Shown here: positions 26,500 to 36,174 of the stretch, in pieces
Layout of the letters: each line of letters starts with the position of its first letter
Numbering within the stretch: position 1 is the stretch's first letter
Source of the DNA: Aliiglaciecola lipolytica
GTDB taxonomy: Bacteria; Pseudomonadota; Gammaproteobacteria; Enterobacterales; Alteromonadaceae
Direction: 5' to 3'
Assembly (NCBI RefSeq): GCF_018860635.1
Contig: NZ_JAHKPT010000033.1
Span: forward strand, 1 to 64,000
DNA length: 64,000 nt
Made by a program: the position numbers and the translations under genes
Notes under the pieces: generated by a model
Databases searched by the model: none
What the model saw: the letters and a program-made list of their open reading frames with translations, nothing else
Told to the model about the DNA's origin: nothing

Positions 26500-27789
26500 T
26501 TGTTTGACCGTTACGAAGCAGGCGAGCAGGCTGTTTTAGTTCATATTGATTTTTCTGATGATTCTAGCAAAGAAGATCTGCAAGAGTTACAAATGCTAGT
26601 GTCATCTGCCGGTGTTAATGCAGTTGAAGTGATAACCGCTTCACGGCAAGCACCTCATCCCAAATACTTTACGGGTAGTGGCAAAGCTGAAGAGATTGCT
26701 AATGCTGTGCGTACCAATAACGCAGATGTCGTTATTTTTAATCACCCTCTATCGCCTTCTCAAGAAAGAAATTTGGAAGCATTGTGCAAATGTCGCGTGT
26801 TAGATCGTACCGGTCTGATTTTAGACATTTTTGCGCAACGAGCCCGTACTCACGAAGGTAAATTACAAGTAGAGTTAGCGCAACTTCGGCATATTTCAAC
26901 TCGATTAATTCGAGGTTGGACTCACTTGGAACGTCAAAAAGGTGGAATTGGCCTACGCGGTCCCGGTGAAACTCAGCTGGAAACCGATAGACGACTTTTG
27001 CGAGTCAGAATTAAGAGTATTCAACGTCGCTTAGCCAAAGTACAAAAACAACGTGAACAAGGCCGCAGAGCTCGTAAACGCGCGGAAATGCCAACGCTCT
27101 CGCTGGTGGGATATACGAATGCGGGTAAATCGACTTTGTTTAATACTATTACTGATGCGGGAGTCTATGCGGCAGATCAATTGTTCGCCACACTAGATCC
27201 AACCTTGCGAAAAATTCAGTTACAAGATGTTGGTAACGCTATATTGGCTGATACAGTTGGATTTATCCGGCACTTACCACATGATTTAGTGGCGGCATTT
27301 AAAGCCACTTTACAGGAAACTCAAGAAGCAGACCTGTTATTGCACGTTGTGGATTATTCGGATGACCAATATCTAGACAATATTGATCAGGTGAATGATG
27401 TTTTGGAAGAAATTGATGCATCTGAAATTCAACAGCTAATGATTTGCAACAAAATTGACAGAATGGAAGGGGTTGAACCCCATATAGACCGCAATGATGA
27501 AGGAATTCCCATTCGAGTCTGGATTTCTGCTCAACAAGATCAGGGCATTGATTTATTATTTAATGCCCTCACTGAATGTTTATCGCAAAGCATAGTGCAA
27601 TTTACATTACGCATTCCGCCTAAAGAAGGTAAACTTCGAGGCGCATTATTTGGAATGAACTGTATCGCTGCAGAATCGTATGCAGAGGACGGCGATTGGC
27701 TGGTGGATGTCAGAATGCCAACCAGTGATTGGAACCGATTGGAAAAAAGATCAGAGATAGACTTATCCAGTTTGGTAGTAAAGCATTAG
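26500..27789 (+). CDS. hflX: Ribosome-associated GTPase HflX
   Basis: 429 residues starting MFDRYEAGEQAVLVHI, the same start and start codon type (TTG at 26500) as in E. coli, with AGGAGA upstream. The HflX N-terminal domain (APHPKYFTGSGKAEEIA, FNHPLSPSQERNLEALC) is followed by the glycine-rich GGIGLRGPGETQLETDRR hinge and a G domain with P-loop GYTNAGKST (about 204-212), DTVGFIRHLP and NKID. It splits stalled 70S ribosomes after heat or antibiotic stress. It lies 19 bp after hfq. Confidence 0.97.
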   Translation: MFDRYEAGEQAVLVHIDFSDDSSKEDLQELQMLVSSAGVNAVEVITASRQAPHPKYFTGSGKAEEIANAVRTNNADVVIFNHPLSPSQERNLEALCKCRVLDRTGLILDIFAQRARTHEGKLQVELAQLRHISTRLIRGWTHLERQKGGIGLRGPGETQLETDRRLLRVRIKSIQRRLAKVQKQREQGRRARKRAEMPTLSLVGYTNAGKSTLFNTITDAGVYAADQLFATLDPTLRKIQLQDVGNAILADTVGFIRHLPHDLVAAFKATLQETQEADLLLHVVDYSDDQYLDNIDQVNDVLEEIDASEIQQLMICNKIDRMEGVEPHIDRNDEGIPIRVWISAQQDQGIDLLFNALTECLSQSIVQFTLRIPPKEGKLRGALFGMNCIAAESYAEDGDWLVDVRMPTSDWNRLEKRSEIDLSSLVVKH

Positions 27790-27866
27790 TATATGCAAAT
27801 TAAGTTAACTTCTGATGGTAGTATCGGGGTTGCGTAGATTTAGACTTAACCTAACGGAGAGTGATG

Positions 27867-29024
27867 ATGGCTTGGAATGAGCCCGGTGGAAAGAATAACG
27901 ACCCTTGGAAAAATAAGGGGGGACGTGATCAAGGCCCGCCTGATTTGGATGATATATTCAAAAATTTGTTTGGTAAATTCAGCAAAGGTGGCGGCGGTGA
28001 CGGCTCATCTGGCGGTAAAAGCTTAGGTGGAGTTGGCTTAACTGTGATCGCAGTTTTGCTAGTTGTCGTTTGGTTTATTAGCGGTTTCTACACTATTCGT
28101 GAAGCAGAACGTGGTGTGGTATTACGTTTTGGTGAGTTCAGTCAATTCGTAGAGCCTGGTTTACGTTGGAAACCAACATTCGTAGATGAAGTCATTCCAA
28201 TTGACGTGCAATCTATTAAGTCGATGTCTTCAGAGGGCAGCATGCTCACAGAAGATGAAAACGTGGTTAGCGTTGAAATGGAAGTTCAATATCGAATCGT
28301 AGAGCCTTTCAAATATAGCTTTGCGGTAACTAACCCAGAACAAAGCCTTAGTCAGGCGTTAAATAGTGCCATTCGTTACGTGGTCGGACATTCAAAAATG
28401 GACGATGTGTTAACCCGCGGTCGTGAATCAGCCCGTCAACAAGTTTGGCAAGAGTTAGAAGGCATTATTAATCCTTATGATATGGGTATTTCAATTGTCG
28501 ACATTAACTTTAAAGATGCTCGTCCACCAGATGCGGTGAGAGCGGCTTTTGATGATGCTATTGCTGCACAAGAAGATGAACAGCGTTTCATCCGCGAAGC
28601 AGAAGCTTATTCTCGTGAAATCGAGCCTCGCGCTCGTGGTCAAGTGAATAGAATGGCAGAAGAAGCACAGGCTTATAAAGAGCGTGTTACTTTAGAAGCG
28701 CGCGGTGAAATCGCACGTTTTGAAGAGTTATTACCTCAATACAATGCGGCACCTGAAGTTACCCGTCAGCGTATCTATCTTGAAACTATGGAACAGGTGT
28801 ATCAAAACACTACTAAGATCATGATAGATAATGAGGGAAGTGGCAATATGATGTATTTGCCTTTAGATAAAATTCTAGAGAGCCAAAATAGTCAAGCACC
28901 TAAAGAGAACTCTCGCAGTACGCTTGAAGGACTACAACAAAATAGTATTTCCTCTTCGCAAAGTAGTAATTCCACTCCGAGCACTACGTTACGTAGTGAT
29001 CGAACTAGAACAGGGAGAAATTGA
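27867..29024 (+). CDS. hflK: FtsH modulator HflK (band 7/SPFH membrane protein)
   Basis: 385 residues from ATG 27867, seven bases after GGAG; GTG 27861 and ATG 27864 precede it in frame. The start MAWNEPGGKNNDPW matches HflK. A Gly-rich stretch leads to one transmembrane helix (about 56-76, VGLTVIAVLLVVVWFISGF), then the SPFH domain (about 77-330) and a Ser/Thr-rich tail. HflK and HflC form the large inner-membrane cage around FtsH that limits its access to membrane substrates. Confidence 0.96.
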   Translation: MAWNEPGGKNNDPWKNKGGRDQGPPDLDDIFKNLFGKFSKGGGGDGSSGGKSLGGVGLTVIAVLLVVVWFISGFYTIREAERGVVLRFGEFSQFVEPGLRWKPTFVDEVIPIDVQSIKSMSSEGSMLTEDENVVSVEMEVQYRIVEPFKYSFAVTNPEQSLSQALNSAIRYVVGHSKMDDVLTRGRESARQQVWQELEGIINPYDMGISIVDINFKDARPPDAVRAAFDDAIAAQEDEQRFIREAEAYSREIEPRARGQVNRMAEEAQAYKERVTLEARGEIARFEELLPQYNAAPEVTRQRIYLETMEQVYQNTTKIMIDNEGSGNMMYLPLDKILESQNSQAPKENSRSTLEGLQQNSISSSQSSNSTPSTTLRSDRTRTGRN

Positions 29025-29026
29025 TA

Positions 29027-29911
29027 ATGAAAAATCTAAGTATTGGAGTCGTAGTACTCGTTATCATCGCAGTTTTTCTTTCATTGTTTGTTGTGCCTGA
29101 AGGCGAAAAAGCAATTAAAATTCAATTCGGAAAAGTTGAGCGAGATGCTTCAGGTGAAACTGTTGTCTTTTCACCCGGTTTGCATTTTAAAATTCCATTG
29201 ATTGACCGCGTTGTTAAGCTCGATGCCAGAATTCAAACGCTGGATGATCCTGCTGGACGTTTTGTTACTTCAGAGAAAAAAGACTTAATCGTTGATTCTT
29301 ATGTAAAGTGGCGGATTAAAGATTTTGCAACTTACTACTTGTCAACTGGTGCTAACAAATTACAAGCAGAATCACTATTAAAACAAAAAGTTAATAATGG
29401 TTTGCGCTCTGAATTTGGTACTCGTACTATTTCTCAAATCGTATCTGGTGAGCGCTCAGAATTGATGGATGAAGCCATGAAGCAAGCGTCAACTAGTTCG
29501 GATGAGCTTGGTATTGAGATTGTTGATGTAAGAGTTAAACAAATTAATCTACCACCTGAAGTGAGTAATTCTATTTTCCAACGAATGAGAGCAGAGCGAG
29601 AAGCTGTGGCAAAAGAGCACCGCTCAGAAGGTAGAGAGCAAGCCGAAATCATTAAGGCAACAATTGATGCTAAAGTGACGGTTATGCTGGCAGACGCAGA
29701 ACGGAACCTACGTAAGATTAAAGGTGAAGGTGAAGCCCAAGCCGCACAGATTTATGCTGAAACTTATTCTAAGAGCCCTGAGTTCTATGCATTTTTAAGA
29801 AGTATGGATGCTTATAGAGCGAGTTTCGATAGTAAACAAGACGTTTTAGTTGTTGAACCAGACAGTGATTTCTTTAAATACATGAAAGACATGTCAGGTG
29901 CTAGAAACTAA
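29027..29911 (+). CDS. hflC: FtsH modulator HflC (band 7/SPFH membrane protein)
   Basis: 294 residues from ATG 29027, two bases after the hflK stop, with GGGAG upstream. An N-terminal anchor (IGVVVLVIIAVFLSLFVV) is followed by the SPFH domain (VPEGEKAIKIQFGKVERD ... DARIQTLDDPAGRFVTSEKK) and a C-terminal coiled region with SKSPEFYAFLRSMDAYRASF, all typical. It is the partner of HflK and the last gene of the operon, ended by the terminator at 29926. Confidence 0.97.
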   Translation: MKNLSIGVVVLVIIAVFLSLFVVPEGEKAIKIQFGKVERDASGETVVFSPGLHFKIPLIDRVVKLDARIQTLDDPAGRFVTSEKKDLIVDSYVKWRIKDFATYYLSTGANKLQAESLLKQKVNNGLRSEFGTRTISQIVSGERSELMDEAMKQASTSSDELGIEIVDVRVKQINLPPEVSNSIFQRMRAEREAVAKEHRSEGREQAEIIKATIDAKVTVMLADAERNLRKIKGEGEAQAAQIYAETYSKSPEFYAFLRSMDAYRASFDSKQDVLVVEPDSDFFKYMKDMSGARN

Positions 29912-29925
29912 ATTTAAGTGTTGAT

Positions 29926-29952
29926 AAAAGCGCCGTGAAGGCGCTTTTTTTA
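29926..29952 (+). terminator. Rho-independent terminator after hflC
   Basis: AAAAGCGCC-GTGAA-GGCGCTTTTTTT, 15 bp past the hflC stop. It closes the nnr-hflC operon. Confidence 0.92.
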
Positions 29953-29986
29953 TCACTAAAATCGTCATTATTAAACGAGAGTGCTT

Positions 29987-30505
29987 ATGTTTGAATTTCA
30001 TATTAGAGATGCGGTTCAGGATGACTTTTCTGAAATTAAACGCTTAAACGATAAATTTGTACACTTTACCAGCCCAATGGAGCTAGCTCGCATCGAGCAG
30101 TTACATAACCTCAGTGCGTATCACCGGGTGATAGAGCAGCATGACAAACAGACATCTGAGGTCTCCACTGTCGGCTTCCTACTTGCTATGAAACCCGCCA
30201 CAGACTACAGCAGTGATAATTACCAATGGTTCGACTTACGTTACAAGCACTTCTTGTATGTGGACCGGGTAGTGATTGATTCTACGGCGCAAGGAAAAGG
30301 CTTGGGAAAGAAGCTGTATGATGATTTATTTTGTTTCGCACTCAAACATAGAATTGAACTTATTTGTTGTGAATACAATTTAATTCCAGCCAATCCCATT
30401 TCAGCAAATTTTCATCAATCCTATGGTTTTCATCAGGTTGGTCGATTGGATGCAGACGATAAAAGCAAGGTTGTTTCCATGCAAATTGTAAAATTACCTA
30501 ATTAA
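29987..30505 (+). CDS. GNAT-family N-acetyltransferase
   Basis: 172 residues from ATG 29987 (GAGAG upstream). The GNAT fold shows the acetyl-CoA loop VIDSTAQGKGLGKKLYDDL (about 97-115, R/Q-x-x-G-x-G/A type) and a C-terminal NFHQSYGFHQVGRLD. The substrate cannot be read from sequence; members of this subgroup acetylate small molecules or protein N-termini. It stands alone after the hflC terminator and is followed 21 bp later by the acyl-CoA dehydrogenase gene, with which it may be co-transcribed. Confidence 0.85.
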   Translation: MFEFHIRDAVQDDFSEIKRLNDKFVHFTSPMELARIEQLHNLSAYHRVIEQHDKQTSEVSTVGFLLAMKPATDYSSDNYQWFDLRYKHFLYVDRVVIDSTAQGKGLGKKLYDDLFCFALKHRIELICCEYNLIPANPISANFHQSYGFHQVGRLDADDKSKVVSMQIVKLPN

Positions 30506-30526
30506 TATTAATTCGGGACCCTTAAA

Positions 30527-31696
30527 ATGACTAAATTCAATTGGCAAGATCCTCTCAATCTAGATTCCTTATTAAACGAAGATGAGCGGATTTTAAGAGA
30601 TAGCGTTCATCAGTTTTGCCAACAACAGTTGATGCCCGGTATCTTGCAGGCTAATCGGACTGAACACTTTGATATCGGCATCATGCAGGAAATGGGGCAT
30701 TTAGGGTTATTGGGCGCAACCCTGCCCGAAAAATACGGTTGCTCCAACATCAATTATGTTTCCTATGGATTAATAGCAAGAGAAGTTGAAAGGGTAGATA
30801 GCGGTTATCGTAGCGCTATGAGTGTTCAGTCTTCATTAGTGATGCACCCTATTTTTACTTATGGAAGCGAACAACAACGCCAGAAATACCTGCCTAAATT
30901 AGCAACCGGAGAGTGGATCGGCTGTTTCGGTCTTACTGAACCAAACTCGGGGTCTGATCCGTCAAGCATGAGTTCCCATGCTAAAAAAGTAGCAGATGGC
31001 TACCTTCTCAATGGTAGTAAAATGTGGATTACCAATTCACCTGTAGCACATGTATTTGTAGTGTGGGCAAAGTTGGACGGTGTGATACGTGGTTTCATTT
31101 TAGAAAAGGGAATGAAGGGCTTAAGTGCGCCTAAAATAGAAGGTAAATTTTCATTAAGAGCATCCATTACCGGTGAAATTGTGATGGATAACGTGTTTCT
31201 TCCTGAAGAGAATATCTTACCTAATGTTTCAGGGTTGAAAGGGCCTTTTGGTTGTTTAAACAAAGCGCGTTACGGAATTGCTTGGGGGGCTTTGGGAGCG
31301 GCCGAATTTTGTTGGCATGCGGCTCGACAATACTGCTTGGATCGTCAGCAATTTGGACGTCCATTGGCTGCCAATCAATTGGTACAGAAGAAACTAGCCG
31401 ACATGCAGACAGATATCTCCCTTGGTTTGCTGGCGTGCGTGCAAGCCGGAAGATTGATGGATGCTGATTTATTGGCACCTGAAGCCATTTCTCTAATAAA
31501 ACGTAATTCCTGTGGCAAAGCCTTGGATATTGCTCGTACCGCAAGAGATATGCATGGCGGTAATGGTATTGCGGATGAATACCACGTTATTCGTCATGTT
31601 ATGAATTTAGAAGCGGTAAATACCTACGAAGGTACCCACGATGTACATGCGCTAATTTTGGGCCGTGCACAAACCGGGCTGCAAGCTTTCACTTAA
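30527..31696 (+). CDS. gcdH: Glutaryl-CoA dehydrogenase (acyl-CoA dehydrogenase family)
   Basis: 389 residues with the three acyl-CoA dehydrogenase domains. Landmarks: [14 protein letters not shown] (FAD-binding signature), [31 protein letters not shown], and the catalytic base Glu in [15 protein letters not shown], the position used by glutaryl-CoA dehydrogenases. Length and the N-terminal [13 protein letters not shown] also match GcdH. It would oxidise and decarboxylate glutaryl-CoA to crotonyl-CoA in lysine/tryptophan breakdown, passing electrons to ETF. No other lysine-degradation gene is adjacent. Confidence 0.88.
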   Translation: MTKFNWQDPLNLDSLLNEDERILRDSVHQFCQQQLMPGILQANRTEHFDIGIMQEMGHLGLLGATLPEKYGCSNINYVSYGLIAREVERVDSGYRSAMSVQSSLVMHPIFTYGSEQQRQKYLPKLATGEWIGCFGLTEPNSGSDPSSMSSHAKKVADGYLLNGSKMWITNSPVAHVFVVWAKLDGVIRGFILEKGMKGLSAPKIEGKFSLRASITGEIVMDNVFLPEENILPNVSGLKGPFGCLNKARYGIAWGALGAAEFCWHAARQYCLDRQQFGRPLAANQLVQKKLADMQTDISLGLLACVQAGRLMDADLLAPEAISLIKRNSCGKALDIARTARDMHGGNGIADEYHVIRHVMNLEAVNTYEGTHDVHALILGRAQTGLQAFT

Positions 31697-31733
31697 CTCA
31701 GGTTAATTCTAGTTTGCAGCCGAGTTGGCATAA

Positions 31734-33875
31734 TCAGTTTGATTGTTGTTTATCAGAATGTTTCTCTGTTATTAGAAGTTCACAAAACTCTTCAAATGGT
31801 AGGGGTTTGCTGAATAAATATCCTTGCGCAGTATTACATTTATTATCGAGTAAAAACTTAGCCTGATATTGATTCTCAACCCCTTCAGCAATAACCCCTA
31901 ATTTTAAGCTGTGTGCCATGGCAATCACGGCCAAAATAATCGCTTTGTCATTCTCGTTCTGTTCTAAATCAATAACAAAAGAGCGATCTATTTTAAGGTT
32001 ATCGATAGGTAACTTTTGCAAATAAGAAAGGGAACTATAGCCAGTTCCAAAGTCATCGATTGAAGTAGAAATACCAATTTTTCTCACTTGGTCTAATAAG
32101 TTTTTAACTTTGTCATAATTATCAATTAATACCCCTTCAGTTAGCTCTAATTCCAAGTTTTTGGATGGAATCCCACTGTGCTGAATGGCTTGAGTAACAA
32201 AATCAAACAAGTGTCTATCGGCAACTTGACGAGGAGATAAGTTGACCGATACTTTTAGATTAGGCTGATGTTGAATAATCACTTTCAACATATCTGTCGC
32301 ACGACTAATCACCCATTTGCCAATAGGTACAATTAACCCGGTCTGCTCTGCAAGAGGAATAAACTTATCTGGGCTGGTTATAGTGCCATCAGCTAAGCGC
32401 CAGCGAATTAACGCCTCTGCTTTAGCGATTTTGCCCGTGCTTAAATCGATGATTGGCTGTAAATAGAGTTCAAACTGATTTTCATCGATGGCTTTTTTAA
32501 GCGCATTTTCTAATTCAAGCCTGTGCATTGATGCTTCTTTAAGGGCTTTTGAGTAAAAACGCAATTTGCTCTTATCTTCTTTTTTAGCGGAAAACATGGC
32601 TAAGTCAGCAAACTTCATTAACTCTTCAGAATCTGACGCATCACTAGGGAAATGGGCCGCACCGAGATTGAGTCCAATCTGCACCTTTTGTTTTGATTCG
32701 GTATAAAAAGGAAATTCGGTTGCTTCTATTAAACGATTGGCAAACTCAATACAGTCTGATTGCTCTTTAGCTCCGGATAAAATAATACCAAACTCATTAC
32801 CCCCAACCCGTGCACATAAATCCGCTGTAGATAAACATTGTTGGATCCGCTCAGCGAGGGTCACCAATATATGGTCACCAGCTTGATGACCATGTAATTC
32901 ATTGATTTGTTTAAAGTGTTTTACATCCAAGTAAACGATGAAAAATGGTTTATCTTTCTCAATTTGGTGTTCTAATTTTTGCCAGAAAAATTGCCGATTG
33001 GGAAGATTGGTAACATTATCATAGAGATTTAACTTTTCATTTCTTTGTAATAGGTATTTGACGCGACTGACATCGCTGAAAATGAATATCCAATTTTGCA
33101 AATTTTGCATTTCGTCGGTAACTGGATATAACGCTAATTTTAACCACTTGCTAGAATACGGCGGTTTATGCCAAAAAAGCTCTCCATGCCAGCGACTGCC
33201 AGTTTCAAAGACCCGCTCAAACTCAGCACATTGGTGTTTAAACAATTCGAGTAAAATCGTAAAGGGGGAAGCCTCATTGGATGCTTCAGAGGTTTCGAAA
33301 AAACTATAAGAATTTGGGTTTTGGCTAATGATATTTAATTGGGAATCGGTAATTACAACACCAAAGTCGGCATTTTCAATGACCTGCTTAATCGGCTCTT
33401 GTAATGATTGTAGTGTCTGGTTTTCACGAAGAACTTGATCTAAACGTTCATGAATATACTCGTGTTGGGCGAGGATTTTATCATTCGATATCAGCAGTTC
33501 GCGGGCCACCTGCAGAGTTTGTTGTTGTTTTTTGTATTCTGCTTGCAAATTGTGAATGACTAAATAAGCTTCGCCCTTTGAAACTGCTGCAATGGCTTCT
33601 AAACGTAATAAATCATCTTTGGATTGTTCGGACCAAATCCCCGACTGAATTTGCCCATCATTACCAATTTGCCAAAAATCTTCGGCATCAATAAAAAAGT
33701 CTTCTAAGTAGGCGGAGTTACCAATAAATTCGAAAAATTCGCTGCCAATTGCCTCTGGCGCTATAGCATAAAACCAATCTTCACTGCAGTGTAATAATTG
33801 GAATTTACGATTTTCTACTCGCTTTAAAATCGCGCAGTTAATAATGCCTAAAGCTTGAATAAGTGATTGTTGCAT
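31734..33875 (-). CDS. PAS-GGDEF-EAL protein, GGDEF degenerate (GGNEF)
   Basis: 713 residues without a transmembrane segment. An N-terminal sensory-like part (1-130) and a coiled stretch (about 130-165) lead to a PAS-like domain (about 168-285, VIENADFGVVITDSQLNIIS), a GGDEF domain (about 295-450) and an EAL domain (about 465-705). The GGDEF signature reads GGNEF, which probably abolishes or weakens cyclase activity. EAL residues look intact: EALIRW, NLSPRQ, ELTEG, DDFGTGYSSL, KIDRSF, IAEGVE. So a c-di-GMP phosphodiesterase is most likely, perhaps GTP-activated through GGNEF. It starts 6 bp after the small GTPase gene and seems to be the last gene of that operon, which suggests it is an output of the GTPase. 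Confidence 0.9.
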   Translation of the reverse strand: MQQSLIQALGIINCAILKRVENRKFQLLHCSEDWFYAIAPEAIGSEFFEFIGNSAYLEDFFIDAEDFWQIGNDGQIQSGIWSEQSKDDLLRLEAIAAVSKGEAYLVIHNLQAEYKKQQQTLQVARELLISNDKILAQHEYIHERLDQVLRENQTLQSLQEPIKQVIENADFGVVITDSQLNIISQNPNSYSFFETSEASNEASPFTILLELFKHQCAEFERVFETGSRWHGELFWHKPPYSSKWLKLALYPVTDEMQNLQNWIFIFSDVSRVKYLLQRNEKLNLYDNVTNLPNRQFFWQKLEHQIEKDKPFFIVYLDVKHFKQINELHGHQAGDHILVTLAERIQQCLSTADLCARVGGNEFGIILSGAKEQSDCIEFANRLIEATEFPFYTESKQKVQIGLNLGAAHFPSDASDSEELMKFADLAMFSAKKEDKSKLRFYSKALKEASMHRLELENALKKAIDENQFELYLQPIIDLSTGKIAKAEALIRWRLADGTITSPDKFIPLAEQTGLIVPIGKWVISRATDMLKVIIQHQPNLKVSVNLSPRQVADRHLFDFVTQAIQHSGIPSKNLELELTEGVLIDNYDKVKNLLDQVRKIGISTSIDDFGTGYSSLSYLQKLPIDNLKIDRSFVIDLEQNENDKAIILAVIAMAHSLKLGVIAEGVENQYQAKFLLDNKCNTAQGYLFSKPLPFEEFCELLITEKHSDKQQSN

Positions 33876-33881
33876 AATTGA

Positions 33882-34373
33882 TTAATTCAACGTTAGTTGC
33901 GCGATAAATTTGAACATTTCTTCAACCTGGTCGCCTGTTTTGGCGCTAGTAGAAAAACTGCGAATAAATTCTTTGCTGTAGCCATTGAGCTCATTTTCAG
34001 TCCAATGCCAAGCTACATCAAGGTCGCTTTTATTAATAATTAGAATTGCAGGAATATCGCTTATTTCTCTTACCATGCGATGAATTTCCATTCCTTCTAC
34101 AAGACTTTGAGAGCGTGTTTGGTCGGTAACTATTGCGTAAGCTGAGGCCCCTCTAAGGTATTTAGGTTGAAACCCACAGTAGCGGTCAATCCCTTCTAAA
34201 TCCCAAATCATAAGTTGCACTTGTTCGACTACTAAATCTACAAGTTTTTTATCAATTTTGACACCAATTGTGGTCAGGTATTTTTCAGAAAAAATACCTT
34301 CAACAAATTGCTTTACCAAACTGGTTTTCCCTACTCCCGAGGGGCCAAGTAGGCAAATCTTTTTTTGCAACAT
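33882..34373 (-). CDS. Ras-like small GTPase (bacterial Rab-type)
   Basis: 163 residues and single-domain, like eukaryotic Ras/Rab proteins. Motifs in order: P-loop G10PSGVGKTS18, switch I YLTTIG (31-36), G3 WDLEG (57-61), NKSD (114-117), SAK (143-145). The residue after DxxG, catalytic Gln in Ras, is Ile62 here, so intrinsic GTP hydrolysis is probably slow or needs a partner. No lipidation motif. Genes on both sides lie on the same strand with gaps of 20 and 6 bp: the OmpA-type membrane protein before it and the GGDEF/EAL protein after it. MglA is the best-known bacterial relative; sequence similarity to MglA is not obvious by eye. The GTPase call is sure; the role is unknown. Confidence 0.88.
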   Translation of the reverse strand: MLQKKICLLGPSGVGKTSLVKQFVEGIFSEKYLTTIGVKIDKKLVDLVVEQVQLMIWDLEGIDRYCGFQPKYLRGASAYAIVTDQTRSQSLVEGMEIHRMVREISDIPAILIINKSDLDVAWHWTENELNGYSKEFIRSFSTSAKTGDQVEEMFKFIAQLTLN

Positions 34374-34393
34374 AATGCGGTTGATGTCCTTAT

Positions 34394-36163
34394 TTAATCA
34401 GTCTTAAAATTGATGATATTAAAAATCACTTTACGTAATCCTGAGCCCGACGCTTTATTTTCTACAACACCCAATCCTATGGCATTTAAATACTGAGCCT
34501 CAATTCCTTGCTCAACTAAAAATTGCCGAGCTGCTAATGCCCGTTTTCGACTTAAAGACTGATTAAATTGCATGGAGCCAGTTGAATCACTTGCGCCCAT
34601 AATAATCAAGCCTACATTTAACTCCAATTTTTTAGACAATTCAATCGCCGCTTTAAGGTAACTCGCTAGGGCAGCCAATTGCTCTTGTGCCTTTTCGTTG
34701 AGTTCACTTTGGCCTTGTTCAAATTCAACCTGGGTACTATCTATTTTTGCCCTATTGATTTCGAAAAGTGCCAAGAGTATTTCTGGGCTATCATCATTGA
34801 TTGTAGCCAATTCTTCGGCGCTGATCCCAGAAATTAACTCTTCCGCATAAGTTAAACCTGGAATGGCATGTATTTCTCTGGCTAACGCTAAGCGCTGAAC
34901 GTTTGGCAGTACACCGCTTAAAACAGGTACAGAAGATTGCCAATCAACGCTTATTTGTGGGTATCGGTCTAATAACTTTTTGAGTCTAGCCTTAACCAAT
35001 GGTGCTTCTAGGGATAAATATTGTTTTTCAATTACTTGTACACTGCTGGTATCGATTTGCTTTTCAGACATCCATTGCCTTACGGTTATGGCCTCGGGGT
35101 CACGTAAGATTGACAGCTTGATATCCTGCCATCCTGCTCTTTCTAATTTACTTATGACGATACCCGGTTGTTTACCGATTTGCGAAACATTTTCTAATAG
35201 TTGAGTGTGTTGGTAATTGTTAAATCCTAAATAGCCTAGTCCGATGAAAATGAGTAACAGCAAACCAATGGCGAGAATCGGCTTTCTTTTTCGTTTTTTT
35301 ATTGCTTCCGGGCGCATCTCCGCAACCAAACAATCTCGAAGTTGTTGGGATGTGGGTTCAAACACAATAGTGTCGCCATTAAAATTAGCAATTTCTTTGG
35401 CATAGAGCTTATGAATATACTCATTGGTAATTTCAAATTTGGTAGATATATCCTGTGGAATATTACCCGTAACAGCAGCGACCAAAAGCAACTTTGGCCC
35501 GCGCTTTATCAGCAACGAAAAATCTTCGGTTTTTATAACCTCTAGATTTTGTTCTGTGGATTCCTGTTGTGAATTAAATGAATCAGATACAAAGTCATTT
35601 ATTGCCGTCAGCATTGCTGAAACAAGATCTCCATCGGCAGATTCATTAACCGATTGAGATACCGAATTAAGTAAAATCCCAGTTTCCCTGTGGATTAACA
35701 AAACTTGCTCAACTTTAAATACGAAAGTTTGACTCGCCACATATTGAGAAAAGCTTACGCCTGATTGCCACGCTTTAAAGCGCCAGGCCATCCCTTTAAA
35801 CGTCAGGCTATTTTCAATTAATACATTGGTTTTTTCTAAAAATTCACTTAGAAATGAGGTGACAGATTTGCGAACTAAGCGACCTACCAGTGGGTATAAA
35901 TAACCAACAAATTGTTCACTCTGTTCTTTGACTGATTTTTCCACTGACTGCTGCACGACGGGAGTCAGCACGTTGGTGAATTCGTCATTGCGTTTTTGCC
36001 GATCGTGAATCGCTTCAATCACAACCTCGCCGACAATTTCACGCGCATTGTCTTTGAGGACTTGTTTAATTTGTTCTCGATTTTTCCCCAATAAAAGCTC
36101 ACGCAGCTGTTGCATGGCTACGTCATCTTCATGTGGTTCGCTGTTATTTGGATGGTCAGCCAT
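34394..36163 (-). CDS. Single-span inner-membrane protein with C-terminal OmpA domain
   Basis: 589 residues. Residues 1-290 are cytoplasmic and helical at first; about 150-265 (VEQVLLIHRETGILL .. GDLVSAMLTAINDFVSDSF .. LLIKRGPKLLLVAAVTGN) have the alternation of a roadblock/longin-like fold, the type that partners small GTPases (my inference). A transmembrane helix at 296-314 follows KKRKRK, placing the rest in the periplasm. About 330-440 looks like BON-type repeats, and 478-587 is an OmpA C-terminal domain (GASDSTGS, LSRKRALAARQFL) for peptidoglycan binding. It could connect the cytoplasmic GTPase with the cell wall. Its gene lies 11 bp after the coiled-coil gene and 20 bp before the GTPase gene. 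Confidence 0.8.
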   Translation of the reverse strand: MADHPNNSEPHEDDVAMQQLRELLLGKNREQIKQVLKDNAREIVGEVVIEAIHDRQKRNDEFTNVLTPVVQQSVEKSVKEQSEQFVGYLYPLVGRLVRKSVTSFLSEFLEKTNVLIENSLTFKGMAWRFKAWQSGVSFSQYVASQTFVFKVEQVLLIHRETGILLNSVSQSVNESADGDLVSAMLTAINDFVSDSFNSQQESTEQNLEVIKTEDFSLLIKRGPKLLLVAAVTGNIPQDISTKFEITNEYIHKLYAKEIANFNGDTIVFEPTSQQLRDCLVAEMRPEAIKKRKRKPILAIGLLLLIFIGLGYLGFNNYQHTQLLENVSQIGKQPGIVISKLERAGWQDIKLSILRDPEAITVRQWMSEKQIDTSSVQVIEKQYLSLEAPLVKARLKKLLDRYPQISVDWQSSVPVLSGVLPNVQRLALAREIHAIPGLTYAEELISGISAEELATINDDSPEILLALFEINRAKIDSTQVEFEQGQSELNEKAQEQLAALASYLKAAIELSKKLELNVGLIIMGASDSTGSMQFNQSLSRKRALAARQFLVEQGIEAQYLNAIGLGVVENKASGSGLRKVIFNIINFKTD

Positions 36164-36174
36164 AAAAATTGGCT

